DNA from: Plasmopara viticola
Lineage: Eukaryota; Oomycota; Peronosporomycetes; Peronosporales; Peronosporaceae
Assembly: GCA_001695595.3 (NCBI GenBank)
Contig: MBPM02000068.1
Location: forward strand, 415,806-479,805
Direction: 5' to 3'
DNA: 64,000 nucleotides
Position 1 is the first letter of the stretch; each line of letters starts with the position of its first letter. The translations under genes and the position numbers were made by a program. The notes under the pieces are model-generated. The model had not been told where the DNA came from. It ran no database searches and was given only the letters and a program-made list of their open reading frames with translations. Shown one piece after another: positions 28,643 to 40,404 of the stretch.

Positions 28643-31477
28643 TTAAGCTATTTATTTATTCCCACGGCCTTTTATATGAAAGGCTAAACGTATTCTATCG
28701 GTATCTATACCGGTTTCCGCACTTTCAGTACTATGTGACTGGTACCCAATCCTATGCCCACGCCGACATATTGACTATCTGAACCCTCGTAAAGTTCCAA
28801 AATGATAAAATCACCTTCCGTATTTGTCGGACAAGCAGATCGCGCTACTCGCCCGACATGCTCAGGTTAATTGGCAAACAATGGAGCTCTCTTGGTCGCT
28901 ATCGCACACAGGGAGCGTGCGAATCGATGATCGTTCACTATGTGTGTGCAATCGATTGCCAGTATCATCCTATGTTGATCCTGTCGATAGCTTTGTCAAT
29001 GCACTGCCCAAAACTCTGAATTCAAAGTGGCTAAACTTAAAGATATTCTCTATTTAGATTGCAGGCCGCAACGATGAAGCGCACTTTGAGAGAAGTACAG
29101 ATATAGACAGACCGACTCCTTTAAATTGTCTTAAAAAGGCACTTCTTCGTTTTTGAAATTCGAGTGAAGTACTCTCCTGACTTTAGTCCAGTCCCAGTAG
29201 GCTTGAGTGGTGCCGAGCAAAGCAAAATTTGCTACAATAAAGTAGAAGCATCTTTCGTGTCCGCCCCGAAGAAGGCCAGAGAAGAGGTTGTTGTCTCACC
29301 CGAGGGCCTTGAAAAATCACTAAGAGAAGCGGTGCCCTCACAGCCAGGGAGCCAGTAGTGGCAGGGCACCTTACGAGAAAAGCTTTGAGCCCTCACAGTA
29401 GGTTTGTTGTTTATACACACCTTGGATTCTAAGCCCAGAACTCTTAAAGCAGCGGTGGATTGTAGTCTGTGCATGCAAGTATATTTACCCCTTTTGCGAC
29501 TCAGATGCCTCTGATACGTTTAGGTTTTTCGCACGCCGGCAAACAATCGTAATCAGCCAAACTATGCTGACAGGTGCTCGAAGGGTGAGCAACTATATAC
29601 GTTAGTTGCCGTCCGAATGGCTAATGGCGTGGTTCTAATCTTCAGAATAAAACTGACCTGGTAGTAACATTTGACAATTTCGACAGCCAAGGTCAATCGT
29701 CTTCTTTCACATGGCCAAGTATGACTCTTGTTGGGATTCAGTAAGCACGAGCACTGAATAAATTGGCAAAGCAAGACCAGAGAGGTCAGCCGCTCGATTC
29801 GCGTTACAGGATTTAAATTGCACCCATGTAAGGCGTACGGGCTCCTTATCAGAGAGCATGGGAAAGAACAGGTCAAAGACTGATATGAGACATATATACG
29901 TGATGGTGCCTCAGAAGCCTTACCCCAGCAAACAATAAAAGCTTGCTGAGAGCCCCGTCCTCGCTAGAGATGACGCTTTAGAGGGGCGTTACATAGCTCA
30001 GCAGGTGGATTAATTAGCGCTACTAATCGCGATTTTCGAAATGTCGCTACCCGATGGAATAGGTAAGTAATACAGATGTGTAATGAAGTATCACCAAGAG
30101 TGGTGGCATAGCTCCGCTAGAAGAGAATGAGAATCCGAAACTTTACCTATTTTTGGATATCACGAACGACCCAGTAGTTGACGAAGAGAGCTAATCCTCA
30201 ACATTAAACAGTGGCTGTGTCACATCAGAGAAGGCACTTCTGGAAGAATTAGAGCTACCAGATTAGCTTTTTGAACTCGAGTTGTTTGATATTAAGTAAA
30301 TTTGACACTTTTTTTGACGGACACTTCATTAACGTAAGATTTTTGGTCTAGGCAAACTGTCTGATTCTTGCTAGACTGATAGATGCGAATTACTTACAAA
30401 ACATAATGTTGGTAAATTGTCGAAGGTGCTTTAATAACGATAAGGTTCCTTCAAGGATATGTATACATACACCGAATTTGACGAAGAGATTATATATATT
30501 AGCGTGCGCTACGCTAATCGTAAAGGGGTCAAAAATTTAATATACCAATTCTTAAAGTATTCTCAGATATGACGCCCAGCGACTAATTAACAAAAACTTT
30601 ACCGGAAAGAAAAGTAAGGCACGCAACTGATCTCGTGTTAGGTATTGTCATGCGACAATGACTGCTAGGAGTGTAATGTAGGCTTATTGATGTCTTGTAC
30701 GCCAGAAAGTCGTAGAAAGGGTGTGTTCAAAACCAAACGACTAATTTACGTTGATGATAAGCCGAACATTGCAGCAAATTCTGCACATACAGTTATTTTA
30801 AAAAGGACGTGTAGCTACTCAGCATGTCCTGTATAGTCTCGTGGATGACTACCATCAAATTTGATTCGGCTAGTCAAAAAAGTCGGTAAGTATGCCTAGC
30901 AAAATGCGATGAGAGACCAGTGATTCCACAGCGGGTATTAATCGTCCCTACTACATTATTCAATGCGGTTTTACTCATTTATAATCTCAGAATGATTTTG
31001 TCTTAAAGAAAATTCACAGTGAGCTGAAGCAAAGCTGTTTTTGATCGAGCAAAGATGTTGTAATTATTTGTAATCACGAATTCTTATGTATTAATGACAC
31101 CCACGACCCAAAGCTGTAAATGAATATAAGAGCGGAAGCTATATTGATTTTGCAATTTTTGTCCGTTTAAATATTTGTGCCTACCTCCAGCTTTCGTTGG
31201 TATTCTGTTGTCACCGATCACAAACAAAAGTGGAAATAAGTTAACCAAATAGGTTCCATCGCATTTATACAACTTGAGAAATAAATTGTTTGACTTTGTT
31301 TGCTCACGCCAGCCCATGTATTTGAAAGCTTGCACTTGAAGCTTTGTTGTATCAAAGCTATTGTTTGAATGTACATGCTATTCGGACGGTGTGTGTGGAG
31401 GACTGTATTGCGTCTTGCTACTAGAAACAATGCTACGGGATCACAGCTCAAAGCAGGTGCGCATGATGTTCAATTTT
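28643..31477. other. Gene-free desert
   Basis: No supported gene, tRNA or mobile element in about 2.8 kb. Short open frames (for example 29164-29358 plus and 29562-29876 minus) have no motif. The sequence is AT-rich with no clear repeat. It separates the gene island from the tRNA array. Confidence 0.5.
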
Positions 31478-31542
31478 TTCTAGCGAGTAACAATTCAATA
31501 TCTAACACGCGGATGGCCCGCATAAACTTTCATGACGGGAAG
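31478..31542 (+). pseudogene. Strongly decayed tRNA-Asp relic left of array
   Basis: It aligns to the array tRNA from TTCTAGCGAGTA through AACACGCGGATGGCCCGCA to GACGGGAAG, and is followed by GTGTATGAGGTCTCGTATGC like array copies 3, 7 and 11. The anticodon loop and D arm are destroyed. Confidence 0.55.
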
Positions 31543-31982
31543 GTGTATGAGGTCTCGTATGCCAGATCGCTTGTTCGCTAATTAAGATTCGTCAACGAAG
31601 CGCTCACAACCCTTAAAATCATGAAGATCACAAACACTTGGTCAGGTAAACTTGACATTAGCACTATACTTATGTACTGGAGACAAATAATGTTTATGGG
31701 GGGTTGTCCCCGTGTCCTTCCGATTGACTTTCTTAAGGTATTTACAATCTCACCAAGGCTTTCAAGTAGCTACGTGTACATCGTGACTTTATTGAAAGAA
31801 ATGTAATGGGGAGCTGGTTGGTTTGATTGGCAAACATTTTGGGCAAGATGGTGAGCAGTACAAATAATTTTGAGTGCATGAACCTTGAGAAGAAGGTAGC
31901 ATGTATAACTTTCTATAGCAGAGCGCTTTCTTATATCTGTAAGTGGCATCTATGATATTTTCTGGTGGTTGTACCACAACGT

Positions 31983-32040
31983 TACCTATTAGTATAGTGG
32001 CTGGTATACCCATATGTAACGCAAGTGACCCAGGAAGTCT
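31983..32040 (+). pseudogene. Truncated tRNA-Asp relic left of array
   Basis: ATTAGTATAGTGGCTGGTAT and GACCCAGGAAGTC match the tRNA-Asp D arm and the start of the T arm. The anticodon stem is broken (CCCATATGTAACGCAAG) and the 3' part is missing. It is preceded by the GTAAGTGGCATC block and followed by TTTTTGGTCTCGC as in array units, so it is an older unit. Confidence 0.65.
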
Positions 32041-32544
32041 TTTTGGTCTCGCACACAAACTCGCTTTTGACTGTATTGCGTCAACTTCAACGACTCCTTA
32101 CAAAAATATTTCATCATCAAGACCACATACACTTGGTTGCGAATCACTTGAAAACACGCCATGAGCAAAATACTATTATGTCAAAGGCATAAAACGTTTC
32201 TGACGAAGCTTGATCTTCTATTCTTATCGCTGCCATTTACAAAGCTAGTTACTATTACACTGAGACTTTTAGATTGCTAAGTGTGAGATAGTAATTCTGC
32301 TAAGAGTTGTATAGCAGAACATCCGACAGGCAGGTTTTGAAAGCAGTGTAATACGGTACTGGTCGATCAGACAGGCAAACACTTTTGGCCAGCTAGTGAG
32401 CTGTATAAATGGCTTGTGCACGCGTGCATGTAGAGGAGTGAGTAGGGTATGCGGCAGCAGGGATATACAGCTACAAACCGCGAAACAATTTAAGGGTATC
32501 GTGAGTGGCATGAATTACATCGTTGAGTGATTGTGGCATAACGA

Positions 32545-32616
32545 TTCTCGTAAGTATAGTGGTAAGTATACCCGCTTGTCACGCAGGTGACCCGGGGTCA
32601 ATTCCCGGACGTAAAG
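32545..32616 (+). pseudogene. tRNA-Asp copy 1, degenerate
   Basis: 72 nt with GTC in the anticodon loop, but the anticodon stem has a C-A mismatch (CCCGC/GCAGG), the T loop has lost TTC (GTCAATT), and the acceptor 3' strand reads ACGTAAA. Probably not functional. It is the leftmost unit of the array. Confidence 0.75.
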
Positions 32617-33083
32617 GCATCTTTGGTCTCGTTCGCATACTGCGTTTTTCAATTTTTTTTAAGTATTTGGCGACACTCACGAACACTTCGCATCATCAAG
32701 GCCACAAATAGCTGGGGAGGAAGTCACTCAAGGACCAGTTCAAAGCAATACACTTCTATACAGAAGTCAAAAATTGTTTCTGATGTAGTTTAACCCAAAT
32801 CCTTCCGGCTGACGTCAAGGCTACTAAAAAGGCCTTTGAACCTTTCTATTCGCTAAGTGTGTCATCTCAACGCTTTTGAAAGCAGTGTGATACGGCACTG
32901 GTTGATCTGACAGGCAACTGCTTTTGGCCAGCTAGTGAGCTGTATAAATGGCTTGTGAACGCGTGCATGTAGAGGAGTGAGTAGGGTATGTGGCAGCAGA
33001 GATATACAGCTTTAAACCGCGAAGCAATTTGAGAGTATTGTGAGTGGCATCAATTTCATCGTTTAGTGTTTGTGGCATAACGA

Positions 33084-33146
33084 TTCTCGTGAGTATAGTG
33101 GTTAGTATACCCGCCTGTCACGCGGGTGACCCAGGTGGACGGGAAG
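33084..33146 (+). pseudogene. tRNA-Asp copy 2, T-arm deletion
   Basis: Acceptor, D and anticodon arms are intact, but the T arm has lost 9 nt (reads CCAGGTGG), leaving 63 nt without a B box. Not expected to be transcribed by Pol III or to fold. Confidence 0.85.
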
Positions 33147-33600
33147 GTGTTTTTGATCTCGTTCGCATACTTCTTTCTGGGAGTTTCTCGAGCATTTGGC
33201 GACACTCGCAAACACTTCACATCATCAAGACAACGAATAGCTCACTCAAGGACCAGTTCAAAGCAATACACTTATATACTGAAGTCAAGAATTGTTTCTG
33301 ATGGAGCTTCACTCCGGATCCTTCCGGCTGACGTCAAGGCTCTCAAAAAGGCCTTTGAGCCTTTCTATTCCCTAAGTATGTCATGTAACTCTATTGAAAC
33401 CATTTGACACGGCACTGGTTGATCTGACAGGCAACTGCTTTTGGCCAGCTAGTGAGCTGTATAAATGGCTTGTGAACGCGTGCATATAGAGGGGTGAGTA
33501 GGGTATGTGGCAGCAGAGATATACAGCTATAAACCGCGAAGCAATTTGAGAGTATTGTGAGTGGCATCAATTACATCGTTTAGTGATTGTGGCATAACGA

Positions 33601-33672
33601 TTCTCGTGAGTATAGTGGTTAGTATACCCGCCTGTCACGCGGGTGGCTCGGGTTCAATTCTAGGACGGGAAG
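33601..33672 (+). pseudogene. tRNA-Asp copy 3, variant T arm
   Basis: Full length with GTC anticodon and a good anticodon stem. The T stem is weakened (TCGGG against CTAGG) and the B box reads GGTTCAATTCT. It is followed by only four T residues. Shares this variant with copies 7 and 11. Activity doubtful. Confidence 0.65.
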
Positions 33673-34256
33673 GTGTTTTAGGTCTTATTTGCAAACTTGA
33701 TTTTGATATTTTCAAAAGCATTAGGGGCACTCACACAAACATTTCGCATTATCAAGACCACGAATAGTTGGGGAAGAGGTCACTTGAGGACCAAATTAAA
33801 GCAATACATTTATATTGTTTTTGGTATTTTTTCGGGCATTTGGCGATAATCACAAACACTTCGCATCATCAAGACCACGAATATCTGGTGAACAACTCAC
33901 TCGAGGACCAGTTCAAAGCAATACACCTTTATACTGAAGTCAAGAATTGTTTCTGATGGAGCTTGACTCCGGATCCTTCCGGCTGACGTCAAGACTATTA
34001 AAAAGGCCTTTGAGCTTTTCTATTCCCTAAGTGTGTCATCTAACTCTATCAAAACCAGTGTGACACGGCACTGGTTGATCTGACAGGCAACTGCTTTTGG
34101 CCAGCTAGTGAGCTGTATAAATGGCTTGTGAACGCGTGCATGTAGAGGAGTGAGTAGGGTATGCGGCAGCAGAGATATACAGCTATAAACCGCGAAGCAA
34201 TTTGAAGGTATTGTGAGTGGCATCAATTACATCGTCTAGCGTTTGTGGCATAACGA

Positions 34257-34328
34257 TTCTCGTTAGTATAGTGGTTAGTATACCCGCCTGTCACGCGGGT
34301 GACCCGGGTTCAATTCCCGGACGGGAAG
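34257..34328 (+). tRNA. tRNA-Asp(GTC) copy 4, intact
   Basis: 72-nt cloverleaf: acceptor TTCTCGT/ACGGGAA, anticodon arm CCCGC-CTGTCAC-GCGGG with GTC, T arm CCGGG-TTCAATT-CCCGG, discriminator G. No intron; CCA is not encoded. A T5 Pol III terminator follows within 4 nt. Confidence 0.95.
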
Positions 34329-34913
34329 GTGTTTTTGGCCTCGTTCGCAAACTTGATTTTGATATCTTCGAAAGCATTAAGGGCACTCACACAAACATTT
34401 CGCATCGTCATGACCACGAATAGTTGGGGCAGAAGTCACTCAAGGACAACTTCAAAGCAATGCATTTTTATTGTTTTTGGTATTTTTTCGAGCATTTGGC
34501 GATACTCACAAACACTTCGCATCATCAAGACCACGAATATCTGGTGAAGAAATCACTCGAGGACCAGTTCAAAGCAATACACCTATATACTCAAGTCAAA
34601 AAATGTTTTCTGATGTAGTTTGACCCCGAATCCTTCCGGCTTACGTCAAGGCTATTAAGGAGACCTTTGAGCCTTTCTATTCCCTAAGTGTGTCGATGTA
34701 ACTTTATTGAAAGCAGTGTGATACAGCACTGGTTGATCTGACAGGCAACTGCTTTTGGCCAGCTAGTGAGCTGTATAAATGGCTTGTGAACGCGTGCATG
34801 TAGAGGAGTGAGTAGGGTATGCGGCAGCAGCGATATACAGCTATAAACCGCGAAGCAATTTGAGGGCATTGTGAGTGGCATAATTACATCGTTTAGTGTT
34901 TGAGGCATAACGA

Positions 34914-34985
34914 TTCTCGTTAGTATAGTGGTTAGTATACCCGCCTGTCACGCGGGTGACCCGGGTTCAATTCCCGAATGGGCCT
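34914..34985 (+). pseudogene. tRNA-Asp copy 5, damaged 3' end
   Basis: D and anticodon arms are intact with GTC, but the 3' side reads CCCGA then ATGGGCCT, which breaks the last T-stem pair and two acceptor pairs. No T4 run follows directly. Probably inactive or unstable. Confidence 0.7.
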
Positions 34986-35452
34986 GTGTTATTGGTCTCG
35001 TTCGCAAACTTGATTTTGGTATTTCCTCGAGCATTCAGCAACAGTCACAAACACTTCGCATCATCAAGACAACAAATTGCTGGTGAAGTAGTCACTCAAG
35101 GATCAAATCAAAGCAATACACTTATATACTGAAGTCAAGAATTGTTTCTGATTTAGTTTGATCCCGAATCCTTCCGGCTTACGTCAAGGATATTAAGGAG
35201 ACCTTTGAGCCTTTCTATTCGCTAAGTGTGTCGATGTGACTTTATTGAAAGCAGTGTGATACGGCACTGGTTGATCTGACAGGCAACTGCTTTTGGCCAG
35301 CTAGTGAGCTGCATAAATGGCTTGTGAACACGTGCATGTAGAGGAGTGAGTAGGGTATGTGGCAGAGGAGATATATAGCTATATACCGCGAAGCAATTCG
35401 AGGGTATTGTGAGTGTCATTAAGTTCATCGTTTAGTGATTGTGAAATATTTT

Positions 35453-35524
35453 TTCTCGTGAGTATAGTGGTCAGTATACCCGCCTGTCACGCGGGTGACC
35501 CGGGTTCAATTCCCGGACGGGAAG
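35453..35524 (+). tRNA. tRNA-Asp(GTC) copy 6, intact
   Basis: All stems pair. The only change is in the D loop (AGTGGTCAGTAT). Followed by GTGTTTTTG, a T5 terminator. Its 5' flank differs from most units (GAAATATTTT) and matches copy 12. Confidence 0.93.
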
Positions 35525-35989
35525 GTGTTTTTGATCTCGCTCGCAAACTTGTTTCTGGGAGTTTCTCGAGCATTTGGCGACCCTCACAAACCCTTCGCAT
35601 CATCAAAACCACGAATAGCTAGTAAAGAAGTCACTAAAGGACCAGTTCAAAGCAATACACTTATATACTGAAGTCAAGAACTGTTTCTGATGGAGCTTGA
35701 CTCCGGATCCTTCCAGCTGACGTCAAGACTATTGAAGAGACCTTTGAGCCTTTCTATTCCCTATGTGTGTCATCTAACTCTATTGAACCAGTGTGACACG
35801 GCACTGGTTGATCTGACAGGCAACTGCTTTTGGCCAGCTAGTGAGCTGTATAAATGGCTTGTGAACGCGTGCATGTAGAGGAGTGAGTAGGGTATGTGGC
35901 AGCAGAGATATACAGCTATAAACCGCGAAGCAATTTGAAGGTTTTGTGAGTGGCATCAATTACATCATTTAGTGATTGTGGAATATTAA

Positions 35990-36061
35990 TTCTCGTGAGT
36001 ATAGCGGTTAGTATACCCGCCTGTCACGCGGGTGGCCCTGGTTCAATTCTAGCACGGGAAG
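35990..36061 (+). pseudogene. tRNA-Asp copy 7, variant T arm
   Basis: Same T-arm decay class as copies 3 and 11 (CCTGG against CTAGC), with GTC kept and the D loop changed to AGCGGTTA. A T4 run follows. Likely weak or inactive. Confidence 0.65.
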
Positions 36062-36645
36062 GTGTTTTAGGTCTTATTTGCAAACTTGATTTTGGTATCT
36101 TCAAAAGCATTAAGGGCACTCACACAAACATTTCGCATCATCAAGACCACGAATAGCTGGGGACGAGGTCACTCGAGGACCAATTCAAAGCAATACATTT
36201 ATATTGTTTTTGGTATTTTTTCGAGCATTTGGCGATAATCACAAACACTTCGCATCATCAAGACCACGAATATCTGGTGAAGAAATCACTCGAGGACCAA
36301 TTCAAAGCAATACACTTCTATACTGAAGTCAAGAATTGTTTCTGATGGAGCTTGACTCCGGATCCTTCCGGCTGACGTCAAGACTATTAAAGAGACCTTT
36401 GAGCCTTTCTATTCCCTAAGTGTGTCATCTAACTCTATCAAAATCAGTGTGACACGGCACTGGTTGATCTGACAGGCAACTGCTTTTGGCCGGCTAGTGA
36501 GCTGTATAAATGGCTTGTGAACGCGTGCATGTAGAGGAGTGAGTAGGGTATGCGGCAGCAGAGATATACAGCTATAAACCGCGAAGCAATTTGAGGGTAT
36601 TGTGAGTGGCATCAATTACATCGTCTAGTGTTTGTGGCATAACGA

Positions 36646-36717
36646 TTCTCGTTAGTATAGTGGTTAGTATACCCGCCTGTCACGCGGGTGACCCGGGTTC
36701 AATTCCCGGACGGGAAG
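36646..36717 (+). tRNA. tRNA-Asp(GTC) copy 8, intact
   Basis: Identical to copy 4 over the 72-nt tRNA. All stems pair, and a T5 terminator follows. Confidence 0.95.
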
Positions 36718-37172
36718 GTGTTTTTGATCTCGTTCGCAAACTTGTTTCTGGGAGTTTCTCGAGCATTTGGCGACACTCACAAACACTTCACATCATCAAG
36801 ACCACGAATAGCTCACTCAAGGACCAGTTCAAAGCAATACACTTATATACTGAAGTCAAGAACTGTTTCTGATGGAGCTTGACTCCGGATCCTTCCGGCT
36901 GACGTCAAGACTATTGAAGAGGCCTTTGAGCCTTTCTATTCCCTAAGTGTGTCATCTAACTCTATCAAAATCAGTGTGACACGGCACTGGTTGATCTGAC
37001 AGGCAACTGCTTTTGGCCAGCTAGTGAGCTGTACAAATGGCTTGTGAACGCGTGCATGTAGAGGAGTGAGTAGGGTATGTGGCAGCAAAGATATACGGCT
37101 ATAAACCGCAAAGCAATTTGAAGGTATTGTGAGTGGCATCAATTACATCGTCTAGTGTTTGTGGCATAACGA

Positions 37173-37244
37173 TTCTCGTTAGTATAGTGATTAGTATACC
37201 CGCCTGTCACGCGGGTGACCCGGGTTCAATTCCCGGACAAGAAG
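37173..37244 (+). tRNA. tRNA-Asp(GTC) copy 9, near-intact
   Basis: Anticodon and T arms are intact. Two changes: D loop AGTGATTA (loss of one of the invariant GG pair) and acceptor 3' strand ACAAGAA, giving one C-A mismatch. T5 terminator follows. May be active but weakened. Confidence 0.75.
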
Positions 37245-37710
37245 GTGTTTTTGATCTCGTTCGCAAACTTGTTTGTGGGAGTTTCTCGAGCATTTGGCGA
37301 CACTCACAAACACTTCGCATCATCAAGACCACGAATAGCTGGTGAAGAAGTCACTTAAGGACCAGTTCAAAGCAATACACTTATATACTGAAGTCAAGAA
37401 CTGTTTCTGATGGAGCTTGACTCCGGATCCTTCCGGCTGACGTCAAGACTATTAAAAAGGCCTTTGAGCCTTTCTATTCCCTAAGTGTGTCATCTAATTC
37501 TATCAAAATCAGTGTGTCACGGCACTGGTTGATCTGACAGGCAACTGCTTTTGGCCAGCTGGTGAGCTGTATAAATGGCTTGTGAACGCGTGCATGTAGA
37601 GGAGTGAGTAGGGTATGTGGCAGCAGAGATATACAGCTATAAACCGCGAAGCAATTTGAGGGTATTGTGAGTGGCATCAATTACATCGTTTAGTGATTGT
37701 GGCATAACGA

Positions 37711-37782
37711 TTCTCGTGAGTATAGCGGTTAGTATACCCGCCTGTCACGCGGGTGACCCGGGTTCAATTCCCGGACGGGAAG
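37711..37782 (+). tRNA. tRNA-Asp(GTC) copy 10, intact body with weak terminator
   Basis: All stems pair; the D loop is AGCGGTTA. The downstream T run is interrupted (GTGTTTCTG), unlike the T5 of other intact copies, so termination may be poor. Confidence 0.88.
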
Positions 37783-38247
37783 GTGTTTCTGATCTCGTTC
37801 GCAAACTTGTTTCTGGGAGTTTCTCGAGCATTTGGCGACACTCACAAACACTTCGCATCATCAAAACCACGAATAGCAGGGGAAGAAGTCACTCAAGGAC
37901 CAGTTCAAAGCAATACACTTATATACTGAAGTCAAGAATTGTGTCTGATGGAGCTTGACTCCGGATCCTTCCAGCTGACGTCAAGACTATTGAAGAGACC
38001 TTTGAGCCTTTCTATTCCCTAAGTATGTCATCTAACTCTATTGAAATCATTTGACACGGCACTGGTTGACCTGACAGGCAACTGCTTTTTGCCAGCTAGT
38101 GAGCTGGATAAATGGCTCGTGAACGCGTGCATGTAGAGGAGTGAGTAGGGTATGCGGCAGCAGAGATATACAGCTATAGACCGCGAAGCAATTTGAGGGT
38201 ATTGTGAGTGGCATCAATTACATCGTTTAGTGATTGTGGCATAACAA

Positions 38248-38319
38248 TTCTCGTGAGTATAGTGGTTAGTATACCCGCCTGTCACGCGGGTGGCCCGGGT
38301 TCAATTCTAGGACGGGAAG
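38248..38319 (+). pseudogene. tRNA-Asp copy 11, variant T arm
   Basis: GTC anticodon arm intact. The T stem has CCGGG against CTAGG with one mismatch and one wobble, as in copies 3 and 7. T4 run downstream. Activity doubtful. Confidence 0.65.
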
Positions 38320-38889
38320 GTGTTTTAGGTCTCATTTGCAAACATGATTTTGATACCTCCAAAAGCAGTAAGGGCACTCACACAAACATTTCGCATTATC
38401 ACGGGAAGAGGTCACTCGAGGACAAATTCAAAGCAATACATTTATATTGTTTTTGGTATTTTTTCGAGCATTTGGCGATAATCACAAACACTTCGCATCA
38501 TCAAGACCACGAATATCTGGTGAAGAAATCACTCGAGGACCAGTTCAAAGCAATACACCTATATACTAAAGTCAAAAATTGTTTCTGATTTAGTTTGACC
38601 CCGAATCCTTCCGGCTTACGTCAAGGCTATTAAGGAGACCTTTGAGCCTTTCTATTCGCTAAGTGTGTCGATGTGACTTTATTGAAAGCAGTGTGATACG
38701 GCACTGGTTGATCTGACAGGCAACTGCTTTTGGCCAGCTAGTGAGCTGCATAAATGGCTTGTGAACGCGTGCATGTAGAGGAGTGAGTAGGGTATGTGGC
38801 AGCAGAGATATACAGCTATATACCGCGAAGCAATTCGAGGGTATTGTGAGTGGCATTAATTTCATCGTTTAGTGATTGTGGAATATTTT

Positions 38890-38961
38890 TTCTCGTGAGT
38901 ATAGTGGTCAGTATACCCGCCTGTCACGCGGGTGACCCGGGTTCAATTCCCGGACGGGGAG
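38890..38961 (+). tRNA. tRNA-Asp(GTC) copy 12, intact
   Basis: All stems pair, with extra G-T wobbles in the acceptor (ACGGGGA). Same D-loop variant as copy 6. T5 terminator follows. Last unit of the array; its spacer carries the foldback at 39096-39151. Confidence 0.92.
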
Positions 38962-39095
38962 GTGTTTTTGATCTCGCTCGCAAACTTGTTTCTGGGAGTT
39001 TCTCGAGCATTTGGCGACCCTCACAAACCCTTCGCATCATCAAATCCACGAATAGCAGGTGAAGAAGTCACTCAAGGACCAGTTCAAAGCATTAC

Positions 39096-39151
39096 AAAAA
39101 CAATTCTTGACTTCAGTATACACTTATATACTGAAGTCAAGAATTGTTTTT
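39096..39151. repeat. Perfect 25-bp foldback in last array spacer
   Basis: Arms 39096-39120 and 39127-39151 are perfect reverse complements with a 6-nt loop (CACTTA). The right arm is the normal array sequence (TATACTGAAGTCAAGAATTG); the left arm is an extra inverted copy found only in this unit. This looks like a local template-switch or inverted-duplication event. Confidence 0.92.
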
Positions 39152-39312
39152 GATGGAGCTTGACTCCGGATCCTTCCAGCTGACGTCAAGACTATTGAAG
39201 AGACCTTTGAGCCTTTCTATTCCCTATGTGTGTCATCTAACTCTATCAAAATCAGTGTGACACGGCACTGGTTGATCTGACAGGCAACTGCTTTTGGCCA
39301 ACTAGTGAGCTG

Positions 39313-40404
39313 ACCACATTCTGACGATTGCTCAAGACTTGAGGCCCCTTGAGGCTTGAACGGAGTGAAAAAAAGGGAAAATATCCGTGGAGATGATCCA
39401 CTACACGAAGCCTTTTTATCACGACCTAGGTCATTCATCCGTGTAATCTATCTATTTTCAAAGGCTCTATATGCGTCTTACCATGCTAATTCGTGAGTCA
39501 TCATCACCATACCACTGTGTTTGCGGCATCCTTAACACGCCGGTTCCGCCTTTACCCTTTCCGACAGATACGATATCCACAAACAACAATTTAAGGTTAC
39601 CTGCGCAAATATAAAGAATAAGGGAAGTGACCAGATGTCACTGATGTCATTCAGAAGATGAAGCTGTGTGCATTACAACGGACCTCGACGAGATACCTAG
39701 TTCGATTTCCATAGAATTGAATCGATGATAAACAAGGAAAAAAGTGAGCGTTCGATCACACCCCCATAGTGTGCGGGACTATTTTCCCAAAAAGAGTTGA
39801 AAAGTTACGAGTATCCCGCTTAAGACAGCTTTGTCCTTGCGTGTGGGCTCCACTAGCAAAATTGCATCGTCTATGGCGTTGACAATTCGACATACTAGTA
39901 AAAAATACAATACACTCTTACTTGAGCAATATCTTTTTACTTTACGCGTATTAGAAAAGGAAAGCGGACGACAGTACCGCGAACGCAGACGTAAAATACG
40001 ACAAGTGTGCACAAATAAGTGCTAGACGTGCATGTTTCTCTTAATCAAAACAGGGAGCTCGTGGCTATTTATGTCCATGCAAAACAAAAAATCGAAATGG
40101 AGAGACATTTTTTTCTTTCACGTGAGGAAGATGTAATGCTAGATCAGCTACAAATATCTGCTTCGAGTCTGGCATCATTGATCTGTCTAAGTATGATCAG
40201 CACTTCTTGCAATCAAGTATGCGACTTAATCACAGCTAATCATACAGAACATTGCTAATTTCGTTTGACGAGTAGACTTTTTTGTAATGGAATCCAATCA
40301 ATAAAAAAAAAGATTGAGCCGCCAAACTCAATGTCTTTCTTGTTATTGAATATTCCAACAGAAACATCTGAGTCGATTAGACGGAGATCCTTGCGCCTGC
40401 GGAG
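39313..40404. other. Gene-free spacer
   Basis: Sequence between the tRNA array end and the 568-bp duplication. Short open frames at 39831-40258 show no motif. Nothing supported. Confidence 0.45.

Larger units (their letters stand above)
32270..39312 (+). repeat. Tandem array of tRNA-Asp-containing units (12 copies)
   Basis: Twelve head-to-tail units, each with an upstream module (GGCACTGGTTGATCTGACAG, GAGCTGTATAAATGGC, AGAGGAGTGAGTAGGGTATG, CCGCGAAGCAATTTG), a tRNA-Asp and a downstream block (CATCATCAAGACCACGAA, CTTCCGGCTGACGTCAAG). Distances between successive tRNA starts are 539, 517, 656, 657, 539, 537, 656, 527, 538, 537 and 642. The longer spacers carry an internal duplication of about 120 bp. 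Copies 3, 7 and 11 share a variant T arm; copies 6 and 12 share a long near-identical segment including a GAGCTGCATAAATGG variant. The array ends abruptly at 39312 inside an upstream module. All tRNAs are on the plus strand. Confidence 0.92.

Noticed and set aside
34020..38865. Repeated 68-codon minus-strand frames (LPHTLLTPLHARVHKP)
   Set aside because: They follow the DNA repeat unit, diverge with stops in the dispersed copies and show no sign of protein-level selection.
33044..39062. Repeated 60-126-codon plus-strand frames reading SIPACHAGDPGSIPGRE
   Set aside because: These are conceptual translations of the tRNA-Asp genes themselves, a well-known artefact of tRNA sequence, not proteins.
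32270..39312. CRISPR-like array
   Set aside because: The repeat units are about 0.5 kb, contain tRNA genes and lack short unique spacers; the genome is eukaryotic.
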